From Lunularia cruciata (Eukaryota > Streptophyta > Marchantiopsida > Lunulariales > Lunulariaceae), in assembly GCA_948567375.1 (NCBI GenBank), contig OX419762.1, forward strand, positions 38,049,034-38,113,033: a stretch of DNA of 64,000 bases, given 5' to 3'. The notes under the pieces are model-generated. The model searched no databases and had not been told where the DNA came from. It saw only the letters and a list, made by a program, of their open reading frames with translations. Shown here piece by piece: positions 22,001-31,620 of the stretch (its first letter is position 1; each line of letters starts with the position of its first letter). A program made the translations under genes and the position numbers.

Positions 22001-23837
22001 GAAGGGTGTAGATTACATGGTGATTTTGGAAGACAAGGAGGCTCTCAAAGCTTTTGAGGAGCTCAAGCAATCCCTTGTTGTAGCTCCAATTCTTGCTAAA
22101 CCTGATTGGAGTAAGCCTTTCATCCTCTACACTGATGCTTCTAATGTAGCTATAGGATGCACTCTTAGTCAATTAGACCAAGATGGGCATGATCATCCAA
22201 TAGCTTATGCTAGTAGGCAGATGGTTTCAGCAGAGAAGAACTACTCTGTCACAGAGAGAGAAGGGTTGGCAGTGATCTTTGGTCTCAAGAAGTTTAGACA
22301 CTACTTGATTGGAGGGAAAGCCACAATTGTCACGGATCACAAGGCTTTGAAGTACATCTTCAACAAGCCTAATGTTGAAGGGAGACTAGCAAGGTGGATG
22401 ATACTCTTGTCTGAGTATGACTACACAATTGAGGATAGGCCAGGAAAGAAACATGCAAATGCTGATTTGTTATCTAGAGCCTATGATCATGATGGAGATG
22501 AGCCAGTAGATGATTCCTTCCCGGATGAGGAGCTCATGACAATCTCAGTCACTCAAGAGATTCCAATGGAGTACAAGGAGATTGTGGATTTTGTGACAAG
22601 AGGTAACTATCCAGAAGGGATGCATGCTAGGGAGAGGAAGGCCCTTGCAGCAAGATCTAGACCTTACACAATGGTGGAGGATATTCTTTTTCACCAAGGA
22701 GCAGATGGTCTACTTCGAAGAGCAGTGGGTAAGGAAGAGTCTATCCTACTCATAAAGGAGTTTCATGAAGGTTTAGTATGTGGAGGACACTTTGCAGGAA
22801 AGGTGACTGCTTTCAAGATTCTAGATGCAGGTTACCATTGGAGAGGGATTTTCAAGGATTGTCTTGATTATTGCAAAACTTGTCATGTTTGTCAAGCTTT
22901 TGCTAGAAAGTCTACATCCACTCCACCACTTAGATCAATTCCATTGCTAGGACCTTTTGAGAAGTGGGGAATTGATTTTGTAGGACCACTCAATAGAACC
23001 CCAAGGAACAATCGGTACATTGTGGTAGTTACTGATTACCTTACCAAGTGGGTTGAGGCTAGACCATTGAGGGACAAGAATGAAGATGAAGTGGGTAGAT
23101 TTCTTTATGAACGCATTATCACTAGGTTTGGATGCCCTTTGGAGTTGGTTTCTGATAGAGGAGGAGAGTTTACAGGAAGCATTACTACAGCCATGCTACG
23201 ACATTTCTCTATCACACATAGAGTAACTACATCCTATAAGCCAAATTCCAATGGCTTGGCAGAGAGAACCAATCAGACCTTGTGCATGATGTTGGCCAAA
23301 GATGCAGAAATGGAGGGGGCTAAACATCATTGGGACAAGAGGATTCATGCAGTTTTGTGGGAGTATAGGACAACCATGAAGACTTCCACTGGATATTCTC
23401 CATTCCAATTGGTGTATGGTATTGAGTCTACCTTACCTATTCACTTTGATCTTCCTACCTTCCAAAGCATTCATAGGAGATTGAAGAAAGCACAAGGAAG
23501 TGATGCAGGGAAGTCAAGGAAGGATCAACTCATGGAGTTGGAAGAGGCAAGAGCAGTTGCTATGGTTCGAGTGGAGCAAGCCCAAAGGAAACAAAAGGAG
23601 AGCTATGACAAGAGGCAAGGCAAGAAGAAGGTGGAGCCTTTCAAAGAAGGTGATTGGGTAATGTTGTTTGATTCCATTCGATTCAAGAGAGTGCAAAAGA
23701 AGTTTTTGCCTAAGTACTTTGGACCTTTCATAGTAGAGAAGGTGTGGGGCAATTACACCTATGATCTCAAGGAGTTGGGAGGAAGACACTTTGATAGGAT
23801 TAACCATGATAACTTGAAGATGTACCATAGAAGGTAG
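19011..23837 (+). CDS. G2 gag-pol polyprotein
   Basis: One 1608-residue ORF encodes the capsid precursor and all enzymes needed for retrotransposition. Gag spans about residues 1-300 and ends with a CCHC knuckle (C282, C285, H290, C295). Protease: the active-site strand has VDGGS with D502, and LLLGRPWL lies near 571-578. Reverse transcriptase: first Asp D829 (FGDGYSGYNQI) and the F-I-D-D box at D893/D894. RNase H: D1042 (YTDAS), D1109 (VTDHKAL) and D1152 (NADLLSR). Integrase: an N-terminal His/Cys zinc region (CKTCHVC), then D1322, D1382 and E1418, a D,D-35-E arrangement. The C-terminus holds a GPF-type module (KYFGPFIVEKV) and no chromodomain. No stop or frameshift was seen, and gag and pol share one frame, so cleavage by its own protease is expected. 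The start ATG follows a purine-rich AAAAAAATTAAGAG tract. Confidence 0.95.
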   Translation: MGKLPVFFGKDGEDVEAFVRDFKRACIGNNERRKNEWASLLPDFFEDAALTWYESEYQKRERREGEEESWETLTSALIENFLPDESYERLMSEVTFLKQGDGEKVRVYVERVEKLESRFRIVLRKGGDDVETTMIGIGAMLTKNFVGGLRPQIRSKVRYEKPSSKVEAIKIAIRMEESLEGDESDLVVKEVVHPPQGYKYGGTSDTLVTRVAPQVVVAPILAPPPKDPLQTITEQLADLKINVVQLWEKREVDQNVGRGPRSYGNYPYRGGQPANNFNDRNCFGCGGRGHIQRNCPNSTYHGGRGYEGANRGKEGGSETQVAPNPNKGKGIASIDVVESKYEKGECSNSKGLNLELLAQEKKRARFAEDVHSSQGFTSSKDTPMSTRSTRTSTPSTTKTPRKKLGMEDFLISKQQWNYNVLEDVGSHKANITVGQLIALNPTLRKELRGGLSSTRSKKKKKAKVPVSMGVVDAKPAPWEACEYASKIDVRVNGHNIKDALVDGGSAVNAMSERLMKKLGMIPSRPSTFVVSMANKQQVRPVGVMDKVVVSVMGVQNLMTFQVLKDSSYDLLLGRPWLRAARTTDRWHKGYLRIGPSNHRVTVPVTNTTNTSHSDTPSSNYWESDFEEGASGVDTSMEEETSTEEDESESDSDVYPLCAMDFAPKPEVLKDPDKSPLTLEEVERRLSTLKYGPNVTKEEKVRFEEIFRKFIHVFAFSYKDLKEVTLEEHKIEVESHARPIRQKQRRISPPISLVVKEEIDKLKEAGFIFEVENSEWVSPIVIVKKKNGKLWVCVDYKKLNAVTKKDYYPLPFIDEILEEVAGHERYSFGDGYSGYNQIKIAPEHQQLTTFTTPWGTYAFKVMPFGLCNAPATFQRFMNKVFEPFIGKFVRDFIDDFCVYGSKEEHFEHLIKVLQRLDEANASLNPEKCIFGCEEGLLLGHIISKDGIAVDPEKVRKISDLPFPSSLTKLRQFLGMVGYYRRFIFSFSNKAYALTIYMKKGVDYMVILEDKEALKAFEELKQSLVVAPILAKPDWSKPFILYTDASNVAIGCTLSQLDQDGHDHPIAYASRQMVSAEKNYSVTEREGLAVIFGLKKFRHYLIGGKATIVTDHKALKYIFNKPNVEGRLARWMILLSEYDYTIEDRPGKKHANADLLSRAYDHDGDEPVDDSFPDEELMTISVTQEIPMEYKEIVDFVTRGNYPEGMHARERKALAARSRPYTMVEDILFHQGADGLLRRAVGKEESILLIKEFHEGLVCGGHFAGKVTAFKILDAGYHWRGIFKDCLDYCKTCHVCQAFARKSTSTPPLRSIPLLGPFEKWGIDFVGPLNRTPRNNRYIVVVTDYLTKWVEARPLRDKNEDEVGRFLYERIITRFGCPLELVSDRGGEFTGSITTAMLRHFSITHRVTTSYKPNSNGLAERTNQTLCMMLAKDAEMEGAKHHWDKRIHAVLWEYRTTMKTSTGYSPFQLVYGIESTLPIHFDLPTFQSIHRRLKKAQGSDAGKSRKDQLMELEEARAVAMVRVEQAQRKQKESYDKRQGKKKVEPFKEGDWVMLFDSIRFKRVQKKFLPKYFGPFIVEKVWGNYTYDLKELGGRHFDRINHDNLKMYHRR

Positions 23838-23885
23838 AGAGACCTTCACTTTGAGGACAAAGTGAAAACTTAGTCCGGGGGTAAA
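23838..23885 (+). other. G2 3' spacer and polypurine tract
   Basis: 48 nt separate the gag-pol stop from the 3' LTR. The end, CCGGGGGTAAA, directly abuts TGTAACACCC and is the best candidate for the plus-strand primer, though it is short and interrupted by a T. Confidence 0.55.
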
Positions 23886-24564
23886 TGTAACACCCATTTG
23901 TGCATGTGTGTGGTATTGTGATATTTAGCTTGGTATTACAAGTACTTAAGAGATATTATTTATATAGAGATAAAGGATGGTTCTATATTAGTCATGGTTA
24001 GCTAAAGTTAGTCATAGCTAAGATAGATGGGACCTTACTTTAGAGGAAGTAGAAAAGATGAGCACCACTATTTTGGATTTTAGTGTGTTGACTTGGTATT
24101 ATTCCTAGGTGTTTGGCTTTGGGGAAAGAGTTGAGAACTCTTGGGCCCGCAAGCCTTTTTGTTTTGGATTCTTCTTTAGTCCAAGGATAGCCCATGTGAA
24201 GGAATCCTTGCTTTAGTGGTTGGGTCAAGATAAGGGGAATATGCCCATGTGAATGGATATTCCTTTCTACTTTTTGACTTTACTTGACTTTTAGTCTAGT
24301 AACTTGAGTTACTACGGTAATTAGTAACTTTGGTACGTAACTATTTCACAAGTATATAAACAAGGGGTGAGGAGGTACTCATCATCCTTTCATTTGCAAC
24401 TATCTCTCTCTCATTGAGTTCTCTAGTGAGCAATGTCTTGAGTCTTGGAGTGTTAGCCTTGGAGGAGTATGATGGAGTTGGGGTTCCTTGCCTTCTTAGT
24501 CCATGGTGCGCTACCATAATAGCCATCAGAGGTTCATCCTGAGTGAGAGACAGGCCGGCTCACA
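23886..24564 (+). repeat. G2 3' LTR
   Basis: 679 bp, TGTAACACCC to CCGGCTCACA, identical on reading to 16762-17440. Both small chance frames inside the LTR translate identically in the two copies. Confidence 0.95.
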
Positions 24565-24844
24565 GATCAGAGGGTAATCCCTTTGGCAGATCATCCGGAA
24601 ACATGTCTGCAAACTCTTGAACTATCCAATCAACCATTGCTTGATGAGGCTCTTGGCCCTCCTCATATTGTTCTTGTGCAATCAGCTTGATCCACATCGC
24701 AAATACAAACTTATCTTCCTCTAAAGCTTGCTCTATGGCTACTTTACTAACTAACTTCCCCTCTAGGGACTCATTTCTCTTCCAAGCTTGCTCCATGGTT
24801 GCCTTCTTAGCAAACTTCCCATCTTGGGACTCCACTCCCTTCAA
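24565..24844 (-). pseudogene. G3 protease-RT linker and RT start
   Basis: The frame ends in VQEFADMFPDDLPKGLPSDL, the well-known N-terminal entry to gypsy RT, cut at the G2 junction. Before it, a 60-bp unit (CTTGCTCTATGGCTAC-like) is repeated three times at about 24726-24890. This gives the protein a repeated acidic linker. Confidence 0.75.
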
Positions 24845-24979
24845 GGTTTGCTCTATGGCTACCTTCTTGACAAACTTCCCATCTTGGGACTAACTATTCT
24901 TAGGTGTGTTACTCAGAGGTGCCAAACAACCTAATCGGAAATTCCTACCTCGGTGTTGTATTTGAATTTGGCGTCGGGT

Positions 24980-25327
24980 CTAATCGAATTGAACCTTATG
25001 ACGTTCAAGCCAAGGTAGACCCATAATGATATCATACTGTAGAGGTGCCACTACAAACCTCATACACTCTAAATACTCCTTCCCAATCTTGAAGGTAACA
25101 GGATGCAAGGTGCAGAATGCAGAACCCTTTCTACCATCCACCATCATCAAACTACTTCCAATCACTAGCTTGATAGGCATACCCAATTCCTTTGCTACTT
25201 GCATAGACATGCAATTCTCTGAACTTCCAAAATCAACCAAAATACTACAACCCCAATTAGATATCATACTTTGCAAGTGAAGCAAACTTGCATAGGTCAA
25301 GTCTTCAATCCCATTAGAACTAATCAA
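24980..25327 (-). pseudogene. G3 retropepsin domain
   Basis: A 115-codon frame with the active-site strand ILVDFGSSENCMS (Asp kept, DSG changed to DFG) and the closing YDIIMGLPWLERH motif. It would cleave the element polyprotein. A stop separates it from the RT piece. Confidence 0.8.
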
Positions 25328-26546
25328 TCTCCAAGTAGGCGGCTTGAAATCTCCTACTGGGATTCTTTGTTTCCTTGATCATTTGGTTCCACAAACTCCA
25401 TATGGGCAACTTGTCGAGGTCGCCCATTCCTAAGTGGACATTCAGCAATGCGATGTCCAACTTGGTGACAATAAAAAAACCTCCATTTTGTTGCAATCTT
25501 ACTCTATCTACTACACCAAGTGGCCTTTGTTAGATAGCATCAATCTCCATTGGTGCTAGTTCTTCCACCCGTGCATACTGTACTGGTAAGCTTGGGGTAA
25601 GTCAAGGTCAAGACCAAGTTGTCACAACCAAGTAATCAAAGTGCTCAGCCAATTACATGGCTTCTTTTACATTTTGTGATTCTTGCATGGTCACCTCCAA
25701 TTTGGTTTGTGACTTCAATCCCCGCACAAATTGATCCAGAACTTCTCCTTCTTGTATATATGGAATTTGCATGATGATGTCCTAAAATTGTGTGATGTAG
25801 CCTCTTACAGAGCCAATTTGCTTCAACTCCGTCAATTTATCTTGTGCAGTTCATGTGGCATTTATAGTTTGAAATTGACCAAGTATTGCATCTTGAATTC
25901 TGTCCATATCAAGATTGGTGCAACAATTTGTCAATCAGCTCGCTCCACTTGGAATTGCCACCAAAGTTTTGCCATATCATCCAATTGGCTAGAAGCCAAG
26001 AGAATCTGTTTTTGTTCATCTTGAAGATTAGTGGCTTCAAAGTAACATTCACAATCAAACACAAAATTCTCCACTGAGCCCGGAAGATTCTTGCCTTCAA
26101 ACACCTTGGGCTTTGGAAATCAAATACAATCTTCTCCATCTCGGATTGGCACTCTTTCTATATGTTCTTGATGTTGTTGGTCTCAATTGTTCATCCAACA
26201 ATCGAGTAAGGTGCTTGATTTGTTGCTACATCGCAAGGATAATGTCCGGTATTGCCACCATAACTACTACTCTATCCTACTACTCCCAATTTATCTAATT
26301 GATTAACACATAGATACAGCATGTCCACCTTTCTCCATAAGTGACAACCGGAAGTATCAAGGGTTCCTTAGACACGGTGATCATATGTAGAAAATCCTGC
26401 CCAAAGCATGAGGTGATGAATTGTGTGAAGTAGTGTTTGGGTAATATCTAGACATGAAAATCCCAATGGTTTGGTGAAAGTGGATTTGGTGGTCCATAAA
26501 TTCCATCCATCCTATTCCTACTCTGATACCTACTCTTTTACTCTGA
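25328..26546 (-). pseudogene. G3 gag remnant and leader
   Basis: A zinc-knuckle remnant with HQVGHRIAECPLRNGR is readable near 25420-25470. Further up, 25909-26139 encodes a gag-like stretch with FGGNSKWSEL and ANWMIWQNF. Stops break the rest. A GGTATCAGAG-like primer site abuts the LTR at about 26520-26546. Confidence 0.65.
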
Positions 26547-26913
26547 TGTAAAAGACCAAGACCAAGTAGAGAAATAGGAGAATTGAAACTCACATTGGGA
26601 CACTTGAATGTGGGAAAACTCCAAATGCCTAGCATGACCTTTGGCTTTGGTATTTATAGGTAGCATACAAGGCCCTTGAGAAGCTTCTCAAGAAGCTTCC
26701 CTCTAGAAGCCATCTACTTGGTGTGCAAGCTAAGCTAGTTGGAAGTTTCTAGAAGCTTCCTTCTAGAAGCTACTTACTTGAGGTGCAAGCTAAGCTAGCC
26801 GGGAAGCTTCCCAAGAAGTTTCCTAGATACTTCCAGAATATTCTAGGCTAATTTGTCTTATGTGCTACTTTGTAAGCCCGACTAAATTCGTTGCTAAACT
26901 CCATATTGTTACA
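26547..26913 (-). repeat. G3 LTR copy 1
   Basis: On the + strand TGTAAAAGACC to CATATTGTTACA (367 bp). It contains GAAGCTTC-rich internal repeats (TCTAGAAGC, AAGAAGCTTCC) that are mostly deleted in copy 2. Confidence 0.8.
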
Positions 26914-27338
26914 CCTTTGGTTTTGGAAATTGAATTTGATTTTCTCCATCTTGAATTGGTGCTCTCTCTATGTTTTATTATCGTTGTTGGTCTCATTCTT
27001 CCAACAACCGAGTAAGGTGCTCGATTTGGTGCTACATAGCAATGATAATGTCTGGTATTGCCATCATGGCTACTACTCCATCCTACTACTCCTAATTAAT
27101 GTAATGTATTAATACTTAGATGCAACATTTTTACTGTTCTCCATAAGTTACAACCGGAAATATCAAGGGTTCCTTAGACAAGGTGATCATATGCAAAAAA
27201 TCCTACCCAAAGCGCAAGGTGATGAATTGTGTGAAATGATACTTGGGTAATACGTGGACACAAAGATCCCAATGGTTTGGCGGAAGAGGATTTGGTGGTG
27301 CATAAATTCCATCTATCCCATTCTTGCTCTGATACCAA
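26914..27338 (-). repeat. G3 duplicated leader/gag segment
   Basis: This segment repeats 26107-26546, starting at TTGGTTTTGGAAAT and keeping CATCCTACTACTCC and GGAAATATCAAGGGTTCC. Together with LTR copy 2 it forms a second, diverged LTR-leader unit of about 670 bp. The end at 27319-27337 (TGGTATCAGAGCAAG on the minus strand) is a clear initiator-Met tRNA primer site. Confidence 0.75.
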
Positions 27339-27583
27339 TGTAAAAGTCCAAGACCAAGGAGAGAAATAAGAGAATGGAAGATCAAATTTGGGACACTTGA
27401 ATGTGGGTAAACTCCAAATGCCTAACATGAGCTTTGGCTTTGGTATTTATAGATAGCATACAAGGCTCTTGAGAAACTTCTCAAGAAGCTTCCTAGATAC
27501 TTCTAGAATATTCTAGGCTAATTTGGTTTATTCTCTACTTTGTTAGCCTTACTAACTACATTATTAAACTCCAAATTGTTACA
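27339..27583 (-). repeat. G3 LTR copy 2 (short)
   Basis: On the + strand TGTAAAAGTCC to CAAATTGTTACA, 245 bp. It matches copy 1 at both ends but lacks about 120 bp of the internal GAAGCTTC repeats. Confidence 0.8.
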
Positions 27584-27918
27584 GTGACTCCATTTATATC
27601 TAGTGTTCCTCCAAAGTGACTTCTTTGAGATCCTTATAATTGAAACTAAATACATGGATGTACTTTAAAATCTATTTAAATGTTACCTTCTCAACCTTGG
27701 TAACATTTGGACCAAACTTGAGGGTAGATTGGCTCTTCTTTATCTACTCAAGTGTTTTCATTGATTTATCAAGATCTTTCAAAACCTATAGCTTAAGAAA
27801 AGATCCATAACAGATAAAGGATAAAAACTAAGTCAGACTTAGATTCATTCTTATTTGCGTAGATCTCTTCCTCCATGCTTGTGTATACACTTGAAGCTCT
27901 TTCTTTTGAATCTAATTC

Positions 27919-28523
27919 TCAATAACTAAAAGATGATGTATATGAATGTGAAGTATGTTTGGTTTGAGTTACAAGAATTTTAACTAAATAATTTGTGGTC
28001 CTAATTTTCAAGTACCCTTTGTACCATTGATCAATTGTACAAGTTGCTCTCAACAATGGGTTCCTAAGTAGCAAAGCATAACTTGAATCCTTCAAAACTT
28101 GGAAAGTCATGAGATTTTAAACTCCCAAAATGGATACAACCACCTTATCAATCACATCCACCCATTGAACTAATTTTTTTTGCCATCCTCACTATAATTT
28201 GTAAGTGTCTAGAAGGTATGATACCTAAATTCTTCACAAACCTTTTTAATATAATATTCATATAGTTCCTTTATGAAACAAGTATATTCTTAATGTTATG
28301 ACTATTCAACCTCACATCAATTTTAGAGGTATACACCGGTCTCCCATGGTGCAAGTTTTGCATCCACCACCTCCAATGATACAAAAGCCTTCTCCTTTTC
28401 TTTCTTCTTCCTCCTACTCCTTATAAAACTCAAATCACTTCTACATTCTTTCTTCAAGGTAGGATTCAAAGCAATTAGTTGACACATTATGATGTTTGCC
28501 TTTTGATTACCAATGTACTTCAA
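27919..28523 (-). pseudogene. Protease region of decayed G2 relative
   Basis: 27919-28110 reads MTFQVLKDSSYALLLRNPLLRA, and G2 has MTFQVLKDSSYDLLLGRPWLRA. 28323-28523 reads ANIIMCQLIALNPTLKKE, and G2 has ANITVGQLIALNPTLRKE. Stops lie between them. Confidence 0.85.
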
Positions 28524-29270
28524 TGTATTTTAGTCCTATTTTTGCTTTAATACCAATAAATCATTCATTCCTAAATCTTTCCTTGGAGTCTTTTTTGTTA
28601 ATAATATTGAATTGGTGTAATTTTTTGTTAATAGTAATGAATTGGTAGTGTGAGTCCTCTCACTATGATATTCTTATTCTTATCGTTGTTAGGAATGAAT
28701 CCTTGAGAAAAATTTATATCTTCTATAATATAAGCTCTCTTCTTCTCTTGTGCCAAAAGCTTAAAATTCAGACCATTTGAATTTGAATATTACACCTTCA
28801 CATACTTGCTTTCAACTACATCTATGGATGTTATCCCTTTACCTTTATATTACAAAAGAAGTGTATGGGTTTTACCACCTTCCTCTTTCCTCCTTCCTTC
28901 TATTTGTTCCCTTATAGCCCCTTCCTCCATGACAAGTGGAATTTGGGTAAGAAGAAACTTATCAATAGGTGTTATATTAAAACTCTCCTAAGACTTCTTT
29001 TGGTGATTTTCCCTAACTTCTTCTTGGATTTTGGCTCATACTACATAAGATCTACATCTTCAAAGAAGGTAAAGATGAGACCAATTCATTTTCCTCCTCT
29101 CATTTTTGCTTGTGCAAGCTCTCTTGAAGTCTCTCACAAAGACCTTTGCATCTTCTCCATCCTTGCCAAAGAAAATGGAAAGTTCCCCTAACTTAACCTC
29201 TCACTACCTTTCTTGTCTCTTTATTCAATTTGTAAATTATCTCTCATGCTATAATAGAGTAAAAACATGT
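28524..29270 (-). pseudogene. Gag region of decayed G2 relative
   Basis: Nucleotide words matching the complement of G2 gag occur throughout, for example the start ATG region near 29195 (GGGGAACTTTCCATTTTC against GGGGAAACTTCCGGTTTTC) and the ACTTCAAGAGAGCTTGCA segment near 29110-29130. All frames are interrupted. Confidence 0.7.
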
Positions 29271-29559
29271 TTAAATCCATTTGAGAATAGAACCAATAAT
29301 ACAAAATTTTCAAGTTGTTCCAAGATTGCAATTTCACAATCAAAACAAGAATGTATATTGAGTGAACCTTCATGAATAGTTTATACATCAATTGAAAGAT
29401 TATCTCTATCACTAACCTTGAGAACTATCAAATGAAGGTAGTTTCTCCATGAAAATATTATGAATCTCTCTAAGATCTATCACCAAAGCTTCTAAATGTA
29501 TTATTGCTCCATTACACTTATGGTTCTCTAAAAATCCATCCACTCTATAAACCTCATAC

Positions 29560-29860
29560 AACTCCTTCCTTTGTCCTAATCTTGATAAAGAAGTCCAACA
29601 TGCAATCCCAAGTCAAGTAAGCCTTTCCTTCCACTGAATCTCTTTCTCTTCAAGTTCAATGGACATGATTTGGCCTTATATCTATTCTATATGCATAGAA
29701 AGCACTGAGAATCAATTTTTTCTCATAAGTGAGAAAGGTTTTTGAGTCTTCTCAAGACTCTCTTCAAAGTCTAATCTAAACTCTCATTTCTTTGAATTAG
29801 TCATTATTTTCACTTCAACCTCTTGGAGAACCTTACATAACCTTAATCCCACACTTGAAG
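29560..29860 (-). pseudogene. ORF1 remnant of decayed G2 relative
   Basis: Minus-strand reading gives KAKSCPLNLKRKR and GLLDLGLHVG, against KASSCPLTFESKR and GLLDLGLHVG in G2 ORF1. GAGTTGTATGAGGTTTATAG matches the second Cys-motif coding region, but with the Cys codons changed. ORF1 was therefore present in the family before these two copies parted. Confidence 0.75.
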
Positions 29861-30059
29861 GCTCTCCATGCTCCAAAGATTAGTCTACATACTCAAATAT
29901 GCTTTTGGTTGTTCTACAACTTCTAATGCTTGAGAACTCAACTCTCTTGAATAGACCTCTTCTCATAATGTCAATCATTGATCCCAAATGATTACTTTTA
30001 TTCCTTTGAAATGTTTCACACATAAGTAACAAGTTAGTGCATTTTCATGTAAAAGTTTT

Positions 30060-30268
30060 AAACTCTTTTTATTGAGCCATTTGGTATGAGCACCTCATTT
30101 TTTAGCACACTTTGTCCTAGATTTGGTCTTAAAACCACCTCCCTTCAATTCTAAGGTCAAAAGTTTTCAACTCTTTTTATTGAGCCATTTGGTATGAGCA
30201 CCTCATATTTTAGCACACTTTATTCTAGATTTGGTCTCAAAACCCTCCCCCTCAATTCTAAGGTCAAA
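30060..30268 (-). repeat. 109-bp tandem duplication in leader
   Basis: AACTCTTTTTATTGAGCCAT begins at 30060 and again at 30169, and each is followed by TTGGTATGAGCACCTCAT. G2 has this leader segment once (about 17990-18110, complement). Confidence 0.8.
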
Positions 30269-30836
30269 AATGTATGTAAAAAATTTATTTGTCCATAATT
30301 TTGGTGCCAAAAGAAAGATTATTTATTTATGAATTGGCTTGGGCATTGTCAAGTCAATCCAACCTAAATTGAAAAAATGATGAAATCTATACAAAATTTC
30401 ACAAAGCATATGGTTTTTAGGAGCAATTTACCCTATTATCTTCTAAATACTTTAGCAATGTTTGTAGTAACTTTCACTAGAATTCCATGTGTACCAATTG
30501 GAGGACATATTGGTCAATTATCTATGAAAATCTCAAGTACTTCTCTCTAATTTGAAATTTTTTTCCAAATCAAATAATCTATAAAACATATGATGCACCT
30601 CATGTAATCTCTCGAAGTTCTCTCATGTGTACAAGATGTACAATATGACTTCAAAAATATCACAATGAACTGTAAGGTATAAAATTAGGTCTAATTTTGC
30701 TAACATGAGTTAAGTACCTCCCTTTCCTAATGTTTTCTCCAAGTGAGATCTTATAAAATCTTTTTATCTAATACAAAATTGTACATACAAAATTCTCTTG
30801 CCTTTTAGAGAGGTCTTGGTAAAACAACCAAAGACA

Positions 30837-31215
30837 TGAGCCTACTTAACTCTCACTCAGGATGAATTTTTTAGGCTATTAAAGTAACGCTCCGTGGACT
30901 AAGAAGGCAAGAATAAAACTCAATCACACTATTCCAATACTAATGCTCCAAAGTACTTCTAAGACTAGAACCATTACTCACTAGATAACTCAATGAGAGA
31001 AACATAGTTGTAAATAAAAGGATGATGAGTAAAACCTATAAGGGTTCTGCTCAAAAAATTTCTAGGGTTCTGCTCAAAATTTTAATTTCTTATAAAATAT
31101 GGTCATATTAATGTTATCATGGTTAATATAAAGCTAGGTTAAACTCCATATAAATAATAGTTTTCAATTAATTTCAATATCTTAATATAACATACATACA
31201 ATTCTATATGTTATA
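30837..31215 (-). repeat. 5' LTR of decayed G2 relative
   Basis: The lower end reads TGAGCC...CTCTCACTCAGGATGAA, the complement of the G2 LTR end. GACTAAGAAGGCAAG, CTCAATGAGAGAAAC and GGATGATGAGTA also match. The upper end TGTTATA corresponds to the G2 LTR start TGTAACA. It is 379 bp against 679 in G2, so about 300 bp were deleted. Confidence 0.8.
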
Positions 31216-31259
31216 GACCTCAATTTGTATCACATGTTCATGAGGGCTAAGAAATATTA

Positions 31260-31620
31260 AAGTGGAGTGGACTATAGTTTACTTAAGAGTAATTATTGTT
31301 GGCTTTGTATATTCATGAGGAGCTAGGACATTTTGAAGTGAAGTGGAATTATATCTTACTTAAGAGTCATAATTGGTGGCACAATATGAAAACTTATGTG
31401 CAAGAGCTTGTAACTATATTTGTGGTTTTTGTTCAATTTAAAGCATTGTTTAATGCCCTTATGCCACAATTACACCCACTACCTATCATGGATCTAGGTT
31501 CTTGTTGGAGTTTGGACTTTGTTTGGTCTTTATTGTTGACTATGAGATATTACCAATATGTTTTGGTTATGGTGGAGTTTGAGTCTAATTTTTTTGAGTT
31601 GGTGGCACTCCAATGAAATT
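31260..31620 (+). pseudogene. Gypsy integrase fragment (G4)
   Basis: The 106-codon frame from 31296 contains HEELGHFEVKWNYILLKSHNWW, the integrase zinc-region start, then PLPIMDLGSCWSLDF (catalytic core entry, with the Asp) and YVLVMVEF. The zinc-binding Cys pair is lost (IFVVFVQF). It is on the + strand and not part of G1-G3. Confidence 0.75.

Larger units (their letters stand above)
16762..24564 (+). mobile_element. G2: intact Ty3/gypsy retrotransposon
   Basis: A 7803-bp element with two 679-bp LTRs that I find identical on reading. It has a primer site, an extra 5' ORF, one uninterrupted gag-pol ORF with all catalytic residues, and a G-rich tract before the 3' LTR. No chromodomain is present after the integrase, which places it with the non-chromovirus plant gypsy lineages (Athila/Tat-like). 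The five bases before it are GGTAC and those after are GATCA, so there is no target-site duplication. The left flank is a G1 LTR while the right flank is the RT region of G3. Everything points to recent insertion plus recombination or deletion at the edge. Confidence 0.93.
24565..27583 (-). mobile_element. G3: truncated Ty3/gypsy retrotransposon
   Basis: A minus-strand element entered from its 5' side. It has two LTR copies with a duplicated leader (26547-26913 and 27339-27583), gag, protease, and the first part of RT. It ends abruptly at 24565 against the G2 LTR. It inserted into, or recombined with, the decayed G2 relative at 27584. RNase H, integrase and 3' LTR are absent. Confidence 0.85.
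27584..31215 (-). mobile_element. Decayed relative of G2, 5' half
   Basis: This is a minus-strand, heavily mutated version of the G2 family. It contains a 5' LTR (30837-31215), leader, ORF1 remains, gag and protease, and stops at the start of RT. The last readable part (27584-27640) corresponds to G2 residues EVTLEEH, matched to about 21180-21215. Homology to G2 is clear at the protein level in several segments. The rest of pol was lost at the G3 junction. Confidence 0.85.
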
